A DNA stretch of 5,578 nt from positions 1 to 5,578 of the forward strand of contig CAMWLX010000245.1 of NCBI GenBank assembly GCA_947175225.1, read 5' to 3'. This DNA comes from an uncultured Porphyromonadaceae bacterium (lineage in GTDB: Bacteria > Bacteroidota > Bacteroidia > Bacteroidales > Muribaculaceae). The position numbers were made by a program, and so were the translations under genes. Under the pieces are notes generated by a model. The model saw nothing but the letters and a program-made list of their open reading frames with translations, was not told the origin of the DNA and made no database searches. Positions 1 through 5,578 of the stretch are shown one piece after another; the first letter of the stretch is position 1; every line of letters begins with the position of its first letter.

Positions 1-1134
1 CCATGTGGGTTCTTCTACACCTTGTTCCTGACATGCTTCGATTATGCGCTTCGCTCCTGAGCCCCAGTTCTCCAACCACATAGAACGGTAGAGCGCTTCT
101 GCCATTTTGACATTATAAGGGTAGGAGTCGTGAGGCTCCTTGATGTTTTCGGGTGTAATCTGTGAAGGGAAGATACCGGGATTGCCGATTTCCACACGGT
201 CATCATAGATGGCGATGCTATTGAGCAGATTATATTTCTCCCACTGACGATGACAGAGCGAGTTGATTATGGCTTCTCTCAGTGCCTTGTAAGGAATCTC
301 AAGCCGCTCTTCGCGTTGAAGACTGCGGTTGGTGATTTTACCGCTGAGATTGAGGTGTTTGAAACAGAACGCCAATCCTGCATCAAGCAAGTCGAAGAAA
401 TTCCCCTCGACACGCATCTCATCGATAAACTCATTCTTATCTGTACCCAGGAAACGAGCCATCTTTATCTTGATAGTATCGTATTCATAAACATTATCAG
501 AGAAAAGCATCGACGCACCATTGGTTGGAATACCATTTTTAAGCAGTTTCCATTTCGATAGAGTATCGGATATAGGCGCACTCAAAGCACTGGCAGGAAT
601 TCGTCCTCCTTCGACACCAAGACGTATGCAACCGCGAATGTGCTTTTCATTGAGATCAGAAAGAGTCACACCTTCAGCCTGCCGTAATTCCCAAGAATAT
701 GTTTTCGGCTCAAAGGCTCTTATTCGTTCATCATACATATCCTGCGGCATAACCTTTGTGGTACTCTCAACTTTGTAGTAAGGACAACCGTGGAAAGTGT
801 GGGGTCGCTCACCCCAAACCCAGCCATCGAAGTGCATGGCGATAAGTTTATGACCAGGATGATCCGGCACATCAATATACTCTGGCCGCATATCGACTGC
901 CGGCTGTAATCCTGCGAGAGCCTGAGCTATTTCACGTTGGGTATCATCAGTCACTTGCTGACCGATTGTCTTCAGTGACTTCGGTGCGATGCCGAAAATC
1001 AGCCAACCACCCTCCGTATTCAAGAAAGCACACGCCGCATGCATACCGTCTTTCAGTTCTCCGGTACTCTTCTTTAGCTCCAGAGTCCTCGACTCATCCG
1101 AAGCAATCAATGCCTTTATATCCTCAATTGTCAT
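1..1134 (-). CDS. AlbA_2 / RecG-C-terminal-like ATPase-domain protein, 3' end cut by window edge
   Basis: I translated this strand by hand: 378 codons from ATG at 1134 to base 1 with no stop, so the C-terminus is missing. The N-terminal part matches the AlbA_2 (Schlafen AlbA_2, formerly AAA_4) pattern: TLELKKSTGE at residues 17-26 and AFLNTEGGWLIFGI at 36-49, where the glycine-rich turn is the family hallmark. The C-terminal part matches the RecG-C-terminal-like HATPase_c_4 region: REAIINSLCHRQW at 286-298 (N-box-like), then VEIGNPGIFP at 314-323, and ENWGSGAKRIIEAC at about 355-368 (glycine box). Proteins of this type are usually annotated as putative DNA-binding or transcriptional regulators; their biochemical role is largely unproven, and many occur in accessory or defence regions. 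The start is fixed because an in-frame TAA lies 30 bp upstream with no intervening ATG. No membrane segment is visible. G+C is markedly higher than in the three genes upstream. Family call is confident; function is not. Confidence 0.85.
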   Translation of the reverse strand, partial: MTIEDIKALIASDESRTLELKKSTGELKDGMHAACAFLNTEGGWLIFGIAPKSLKTIGQQVTDDTQREIAQALAGLQPAVDMRPEYIDVPDHPGHKLIAMHFDGWVWGERPHTFHGCPYYKVESTTKVMPQDMYDERIRAFEPKTYSWELRQAEGVTLSDLNEKHIRGCIRLGVEGGRIPASALSAPISDTLSKWKLLKNGIPTNGASMLFSDNVYEYDTIKIKMARFLGTDKNEFIDEMRVEGNFFDLLDAGLAFCFKHLNLSGKITNRSLQREERLEIPYKALREAIINSLCHRQWEKYNLLNSIAIYDDRVEIGNPGIFPSQITPENIKEPHDSYPYNVKMAEALYRSMWLENWGSGAKRIIEACQEQGVEEPTW

Positions 1135-1193
1135 GCCTTTTAGCGAGTAATGTATTATTTCTTAAGGACTGTTATATTTGTTATGAGCGGACT
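1135..1193 (-). other. 59-bp gap between DUF1848 gene and AlbA_2 gene
   Basis: This is the only sizeable non-coding stretch. On the minus strand it is A+T-rich and ends in CTAAAAGGC directly before the ATG at 1134, with no strong Shine-Dalgarno sequence. I looked for a Bacteroidetes-type promoter (TTTG about 20 bp before TAnnTTTG) and did not find a convincing one. I also saw no GC-rich hairpin followed by a T-run that would end the upstream operon. Read-through from the upstream genes into the AlbA_2 gene is therefore possible, but an unrecognised weak promoter cannot be excluded. Confidence 0.6.
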
Positions 1194-2246
1194 TTAGTTT
1201 ATTATACTTTCGCTTTCATCAGAGTGCTTCTTAGCATTCTCGATAACTACATTCCTTCCGGCATTTGCATAACAATATACGCAGAAATGACGGCAGGTAT
1301 TATACATCCCAATATCTTTACTGATCATACAGCCGCATAGTTTTCTCTGACCCTTATCTTTCAGATTCTTTTGTCTTACAGCAAATTCCGATATCTCATC
1401 AAAAAGATTAAGTTCAGGAAGTTTACCTGTATGAAGATAATATACAAGCTCTTTATCCTCTCCAAATTCTCTTTTCATCAACTCACCATCGATACATCTG
1501 TTATGTTCGATTCCATATTTTTCCAAATCCAGTGATTCTGCGCATGTCGCCATGGTTAAATTCCATCCCTCATTTTTCCAGATTTCTCTCAATTTACAGA
1601 GCCCTTCAATAATCTCAATTCTTTGAGATTCAGAACCCTCTCCATTCTCGACATTCTCTTTGGTGAATAGTGAGGTCTCCTTCACTAGATTATTCTGAAC
1701 TTTTCGATAAGTCTTTATGTCAACGAAACTGAAAACAAGTTTATTTGTATAGCCCTTTAAGTTATTTCCAATTTTCCATATCTTTGAGAGAATAGAACGT
1801 GGAGAGATCTGGGACGAAAGAAGAATAGGATCGAATCTCCAAATTAATCGATTGGAGCCAATTGTGGTTGATAGTTTTTTGAAAGTCTCAATCCTTTTTT
1901 CAACAGATGGAAGATTCGGTTCTAGGCCTTCTCCTTCATAATCATTTAGCGTCACTTGAAAATAGTAGTGGATTCCCATTTTATCCAAAATGTGTAGATA
2001 GGGGATGATAGGTTCTGGATTCTTTGTCCAGAATACAACTACCTTGCATTTAGAAAAGGATATATACTGTTTCTGTTGATTGAATGGGTTGATCCAAGTA
2101 CAATAACCTTTAGCCAAGCGGTTAAAAAACCACTTGGCATAAAAAGCAGGAATATCAGTTGAACGGCTTGCTGAAATAATAACGGGTGCGGTTGCTTCAA
2201 CTATTTCACCTGCGTCGGTTCTAACACATACTTTTTCAGTAGCCAT
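1194..2246 (-). CDS. DUF1848 family protein, radical-SAM-like cysteine cluster at C-terminus
   Basis: A complete 350-residue protein that fits the DUF1848 family. It has the opening PVIISASRSTDIPAFYAKWF at residues 21-40, then INPFN at 52-56, VVVFWTKNPEP at 69-79, YYFQVTLNDYEGEGLEPN at 94-111 and RLIWRFDPIL at 133-142. These segments resemble the barrel strands of spore-photoproduct-lyase-like radical SAM proteins. The C-terminal CGC at 304-306 and C318-x3-C322-x2-C325 (TCRHFCVYCYAN, 317-328) form a probable [4Fe-4S] site with radical SAM spacing, but at the opposite end from the classical position. The family is known to carry such a cysteine cluster; its reaction and substrate are unknown. 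The ATG at 2246 lies inside the last codons of the preceding gene (11-bp overlap), and an in-frame TAA lies a short way upstream with no other ATG between, so the start is well supported. The overlap suggests translational coupling with the 769-residue protein. The C-terminal tail (about 336-350) is charged and probably disordered. Family call is firm; enzyme activity is inferred. Confidence 0.85.
   Translation of the reverse strand: MATEKVCVRTDAGEIVEATAPVIISASRSTDIPAFYAKWFFNRLAKGYCTWINPFNQQKQYISFSKCKVVVFWTKNPEPIIPYLHILDKMGIHYYFQVTLNDYEGEGLEPNLPSVEKRIETFKKLSTTIGSNRLIWRFDPILLSSQISPRSILSKIWKIGNNLKGYTNKLVFSFVDIKTYRKVQNNLVKETSLFTKENVENGEGSESQRIEIIEGLCKLREIWKNEGWNLTMATCAESLDLEKYGIEHNRCIDGELMKREFGEDKELVYYLHTGKLPELNLFDEISEFAVRQKNLKDKGQRKLCGCMISKDIGMYNTCRHFCVYCYANAGRNVVIENAKKHSDESESIIN
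2236..2246 (-). other. 11-bp stop/start overlap of the 769-aa and DUF1848 genes
   Basis: The TGA stop of the upstream gene (2238-2236) lies downstream of the ATG of the DUF1848 gene (2246-2244), in a different frame. No Shine-Dalgarno-like sequence precedes this ATG. The arrangement suggests that ribosomes finishing the first gene re-initiate on the second, tying the amounts of the two proteins together. The coordinates were checked codon by codon; the coupling itself is inferred. Confidence 0.7.
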
Positions 2247-4545
2247 ATGCGCTTGAGATGTAATCCATTATTTTATTAATAGGAATATTTAGGTAAATTT
2301 CTGCAATCCATCGCATTTTTTCACTCCTAGGATTTAGTTTATTCTGCATGTAAGCCCTAAGGCGTTCTTTAACACGCATATTAGTTCTATCATGTCCTGC
2401 ATAATATCCTGCTACCGGCCCCTTCTTTTTATCAATATAGGTATCCTGATGATTACCAACGAACCATTCCATATCTTCTATGAACTGGCGACGTGCTTTA
2501 GAATCTGATATCAGAGAAGAACAGTCATAAATCCATTGGGTATCTTCAAGTATCGATTTTCCAGCTTTTGAAACCGGTATAGATTTGACTTCCTGCTGTG
2601 TAACATTTAGATTATCTTCTCTGAAATCTGCACCAAACAAGCCATTCATCATAGTTTGGGCACCGCCCTGAATTTCATTCACGATACCATTAAGCAGGCT
2701 CCTGCTGGATTGAATAGTTTTCGTTTCGGCAGTATGATTTTTTGAAGATTTCCCTATGCGCTGATTATAGTCGGGTACATAATGTTCCTGCATTCTCCTC
2801 CATGCGGTATTGGGCCCATTCTTACCAGGCTTCCATCCGTTAAAGTTATCAAGCATTGTGATGAAAAAGAAATAATCTTGATTAGATCCATTTTGGACAA
2901 GAGCATCCTCTAGAGAACTAAGTAGTTTAACTTTATCTCTCTTAATAATGGAGCGTGCGAATGCTCTAATTTCATCTTGCCACTCATGTAGAGACTTTCT
3001 CTCAGGGCTTTGAAGTACAACTTTCTGACCGCCATTATCAGAAGAACTTATTACTGGCTTCTTTGTTACAGAGCTAGGAGTTGAAGCCTGGATCTCGGGA
3101 ATACTTTTTTCTAAAAGTTGACCATAAAACTCCCGATACACTCTTGACAGATACTCAGAGCCGGTGTTAAGTAGTATGTCAGTAAAGTCGCGAGTCAGAT
3201 TGGCGAAACCATTAAGCATACCGTAAATGGCGAAAGCAAGTCGATAGTCGTACATACCTTTGCTCTGCATGAAGTTTAATAGTTGCTCCCATTCATCTCC
3301 TTTTATCAAAACTGCTGAAATAGAAGATAAGACACCATTGTCCCACTTTTGATTAAATTCTTCCCCTCGTACATGGCGACGGAGTTGATTAAGATACGTC
3401 CTGATTGGACTATTTTCCCAGTCTGCACCGATAATATTTTTCGCTGATTTAGTTATCTCGTCCGATAGACTTTCTTTAATTGAGTTAATTTTGCCATTGA
3501 ATGCTTTAGAGCAAAGGACTTCACTTACCCAATTAACAAATAACTTAGACAGCTGACTGTCTAATATTGCTTTTGTGGTCGCCTCCTTATCTTTTACAGA
3601 AACAATTATTTCTGCCTTATCAGGATCCAACTTGCTACTAGAAGAAGATACGAGAGCCTTGGCACGAATAATCTCGCGATTAATCCATGCTATAGATTTA
3701 TTATTTTCGCCATCTTCTTGAAGACCAAGTATTAACTCATTTCGATCAATAGCTGTAAATATATATCCATGACGTTTAAAAATGGAGAATATTCTGTCTA
3801 CCAATTGCCTATCCCCAAATTCATTCTCTAAATCGGTATATATAGGCTGCTGACTATCAAGATAGTCAAACAACTCGTTTAATCTTGAGAGTTGAGCGGT
3901 GGAAGGCGTTTTATCGTAACTTGACACTACAGAAGAAAAAATATTAAAGATTTCTCGTAATGTGTCAAGTTTATATACATACTCTTTTGAAGAGGAGAGG
4001 TTTGCTCCTATATAATAGCCATATAGGAGACCTTTCATCTTATTGATTAAATAGTAGTCTTCGATAAAACTGCCTATTTCATTTATATGTGCAATCTTAT
4101 CTTTCTGAATTATAGGATAGACTCCATCAAATCGCTGAATAGAAACCTTTCGCTGATATAGTCGGACAAGTTTTGTTTCCAAACTGCTATCTGACATAGA
4201 TAGGGTTATTGTTTTATCTTTTTCAGTAAAAAAGATAAACTTTGTTTGCCAGGGATTAAGATATATAGTCCTATCCGTATAAAATATACTATCTGATATT
4301 GTGGGAAATTCCTCATCGATATCGATTTCTATAAGCATAGGATGATCCTCAAGATCAGATTTCGGACGCTCAAACATATGGGGTTCACCATAGAGCAAAA
4401 TTAAATGCTCTATACAATTCTCTCCTACTGTGAACCATCGTGAATATCCGAATCCTCTTTTTTCATAAAAGGACTTTGGTGAGATTGATTCTGTTGAGAG
4501 AATATTATTAAAGTTCAGCGAACTTGTGGGAATATAGTATTTCAT
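2236..4545 (-). CDS. uncharacterised 769-residue protein between helicase and DUF1848 genes
   Basis: I do not recognise this family. The protein is complete (ATG at 4545, TGA at 2236), starting 2 bp after the helicase stop codon, so it is almost certainly co-translated. Visible layout: an N-terminal globular part of about 140 residues rich in beta-prone stretches (YYIPTSSLNFNNIL at 3-16, MLIEIDIDEEF at 70-80, TKFIFFTEKDKTITLSMS at 101-118); a mostly helical middle part (about 150-480) with a Ser tract near 300-304; a Ser/Thr/Pro/Gly-rich, probably flexible linker at about 485-517; and a helical C-terminal part (about 518-769) with aromatic, basic segments such as EWFVGNHQDTYIDKKKGP at 693-710. 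No signal peptide, membrane helix, Walker motif, zinc-binding cysteine set or known nuclease motif stands out, so it is probably a soluble cytoplasmic protein. From its position I infer that it works with the helicase and the DUF1848 protein, perhaps as a recognition, scaffold or effector subunit. The gene call is firm; the function is unknown. Confidence 0.8.
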   Translation of the reverse strand: MKYYIPTSSLNFNNILSTESISPKSFYEKRGFGYSRWFTVGENCIEHLILLYGEPHMFERPKSDLEDHPMLIEIDIDEEFPTISDSIFYTDRTIYLNPWQTKFIFFTEKDKTITLSMSDSSLETKLVRLYQRKVSIQRFDGVYPIIQKDKIAHINEIGSFIEDYYLINKMKGLLYGYYIGANLSSSKEYVYKLDTLREIFNIFSSVVSSYDKTPSTAQLSRLNELFDYLDSQQPIYTDLENEFGDRQLVDRIFSIFKRHGYIFTAIDRNELILGLQEDGENNKSIAWINREIIRAKALVSSSSSKLDPDKAEIIVSVKDKEATTKAILDSQLSKLFVNWVSEVLCSKAFNGKINSIKESLSDEITKSAKNIIGADWENSPIRTYLNQLRRHVRGEEFNQKWDNGVLSSISAVLIKGDEWEQLLNFMQSKGMYDYRLAFAIYGMLNGFANLTRDFTDILLNTGSEYLSRVYREFYGQLLEKSIPEIQASTPSSVTKKPVISSSDNGGQKVVLQSPERKSLHEWQDEIRAFARSIIKRDKVKLLSSLEDALVQNGSNQDYFFFITMLDNFNGWKPGKNGPNTAWRRMQEHYVPDYNQRIGKSSKNHTAETKTIQSSRSLLNGIVNEIQGGAQTMMNGLFGADFREDNLNVTQQEVKSIPVSKAGKSILEDTQWIYDCSSLISDSKARRQFIEDMEWFVGNHQDTYIDKKKGPVAGYYAGHDRTNMRVKERLRAYMQNKLNPRSEKMRWIAEIYLNIPINKIMDYISSAYGY

Positions 4546-4547
4546 TT

Positions 4548-5578
4548 TTACAAGTCGTCAATTTCATCAATTTCAGTGGTCTTATATAAACTGGGCTTAA
4601 TTTTATCTAGTGGGGATGGTAGTCCTAAAGAATACATAACATACAGATTGCGATAAGTACGAGTCATTGCAACATACAGAGCTTTCCGATCTGATTCCTC
4701 CCCAGAAAACAATTCAATAAAAGGGAGGAAAACAGTCTCAAACTGTAATCCTTTGGCGCTATGATAGGTCATTACTTTAGGATTAGTGGAGCTAAAGTTT
4801 AGGCTATCCAGGCTATTTTTAAAATTATCTCGATCATTGTAACGAACTTCATAATTTCCACCCAAAGCTTTTAGTTTGTCATAAGTATTCTTGACAAACT
4901 TATTATCTGGCAATAATATTGCCACGTCTGTCATATTGTTTTTAACAATAATGTCATGAATAGCCTTTATTTGGCTGTCGTCATTATGATATTTTATGAA
5001 CCGAGGAATTGCGGTTTCCTGGCTTTTATAGGTACTCTCGATAAAAGGGGGGAGATCAACTCCAACGGGTTGAACAACTCGTGCAACAGGTAACGGAAGA
5101 CGATAGTTGCGATATAGCTCCCAATTTTTCACCTTCATATTCAGCGGAACAATAGAACTGATTCTATCTACTGGGAGAGTTGTTTTCATCCCTTCGTAAA
5201 TAGATTGAGCTGTGTCACCGAAGAAGAAGAAATTTTTCTTGGTGGCATTTAAAAATTCCAGGATCTCCTCATTGCTAAAATCTTGGATCTCATCTACTAT
5301 GATATAGTCAGCAGTAGGCATAAATGGAATCATATTTCCATTTTCGTCGCGGCTATATACCATGTATCTACCTCTTTTTTCTCGCTTATACTTCCATTCT
5401 TGATGATAGTAGAAGTCGTTTGTCAACCCCAACTCTTGCTTTCCTGAATTCATGTAATTGCAGAGAGCTTTTGTGAATACAATAACCTTATAATTATTAC
5501 CATATTCTTTTTGTACGCGTTGTGCTTTGATTAACGCAAGCACCCATTTGCCACTTCCAGCACAGCCGGCGACTATAC
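4548..5578 (-). CDS. superfamily I (UvrD/Rep-type) helicase, N-terminus outside window
   Basis: The reading frame is open to the right edge, and 342 residues are visible. Numbering from the first full codon (5576-5574), the ATPase motifs appear in SF1 order: P-loop GCAGSGKW at 4-11; motif Ia-like VIVFTKAL at about 31-38; Walker B YIIVDEIQDF at 91-100; motif III FGDTAQSIYEG at 119-129; motif IV NYRLP at 157-161; motif V TYHSAKGLQFETVFLPF at 270-286; motif VI YVAMTRTYRNLYV at 301-313 with its arginine finger. These proteins use ATP to move along and unwind nucleic acid. The motor is compact: only a charged insertion (about 61-83) lies between Ia and II, and there is little room for the 1B and 2B subdomains of UvrD, as in short helicases often fused to N-terminal nuclease or NERD-like domains. 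The key oddity is Trp in place of the Mg-binding Ser/Thr of the P-loop. The GTG at 5543 lies inside this P-loop region and is not the start. It is the first visible gene of the packed cluster, ending in an acidic tail (TEIDEIDDL). Confidence 0.85.
   Translation of the reverse strand, partial: IVAGCAGSGKWVLALIKAQRVQKEYGNNYKVIVFTKALCNYMNSGKQELGLTNDFYYHQEWKYKREKRGRYMVYSRDENGNMIPFMPTADYIIVDEIQDFSNEEILEFLNATKKNFFFFGDTAQSIYEGMKTTLPVDRISSIVPLNMKVKNWELYRNYRLPLPVARVVQPVGVDLPPFIESTYKSQETAIPRFIKYHNDDSQIKAIHDIIVKNNMTDVAILLPDNKFVKNTYDKLKALGGNYEVRYNDRDNFKNSLDSLNFSSTNPKVMTYHSAKGLQFETVFLPFIELFSGEESDRKALYVAMTRTYRNLYVMYSLGLPSPLDKIKPSLYKTTEIDEIDDL

Noticed and set aside
250..778. Two plus-strand open frames (250-561 and 521-778)
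   Set aside because: They lie opposite the AlbA_2 gene, whose minus-strand translation is continuous and matches a known family; their own translations look like no protein family.
1155..1172. Imperfect palindrome around CTTAAG as a terminator or operator
   Set aside because: Only about 10 bp with mismatches and no following T-run on the minus strand; expected by chance in A+T-rich DNA.
966..1340. Plus-strand open frame of 124 codons spanning the gap between two genes
   Set aside because: It overlaps the start of the AlbA_2 gene and the conserved cysteine-rich end of the DUF1848 gene on the other strand; its protein is low-complexity in style and unrecognisable.
4090..4545. N-terminal part of the 769-residue protein as a DarT-like or DUF2971-like ADP-ribosyltransferase-type domain
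   Set aside because: The opening YYIPTSSLNFNNIL vaguely recalls the first strand and helix of such domains, but I could not find the expected catalytic residues in order; structure prediction would be needed.
5541..5543. GTG as start codon of the helicase
   Set aside because: The frame stays open upstream to the window edge and encodes the P-loop (IVAGCAGSGK), so the true start is beyond the window.
1..5578. tRNA, rRNA, CRISPR array, insertion sequence or toxin-antitoxin pair
   Set aside because: The window is almost wholly covered by four coding sequences, with no spaced direct repeats, terminal inverted repeats, transposase motifs or small gene pair.

Overview
The window is fully coding on the minus strand. 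Four genes read right to left and together look like one transcription unit or two abutting ones. The types of gene, the A+T-rich DNA, the absence of clear Shine-Dalgarno sequences and the protein style suggest a Bacteroidales-like genome (Bacteroides/Prevotella group). That is an impression from sequence style, not a demonstrated assignment.

Right to middle (5578 to 1194): a tightly packed three-gene cluster. It begins with the C-terminal part of a superfamily I (UvrD/Rep-type) helicase whose 5' end lies outside the window. Next, after a 2-bp gap, comes a 769-residue protein I cannot assign to any family. Last, overlapping by 11 bp, comes a 350-residue DUF1848 protein. Its C-terminal cysteines include the CX3CX2C spacing typical of radical SAM [4Fe-4S] enzymes. 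Such packing implies co-expression and probably a joint function. A nucleic-acid motor, an uncharacterised large protein and a putative iron-sulfur/radical enzyme would fit DNA repair, DNA modification or anti-phage defence. The helicase P-loop carries Trp where Ser/Thr is expected, so this copy may be inactive.

Left (1134 to 1): after a 59-bp gap, a gene for an AlbA_2 (Schlafen-type) putative nucleic-acid-binding protein with a RecG-C-terminal-like/GHKL-like ATPase region. It runs off the left edge without a stop codon. It is clearly richer in G+C than the three-gene cluster, so the cluster and this gene probably have different histories, and the cluster may be a mobile cargo or defence-island insertion.

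I found no tRNA, rRNA, CRISPR array, insertion sequence, riboswitch or convincing terminator. The only non-coding stretches are the 59-bp gap and the 2-bp gap.
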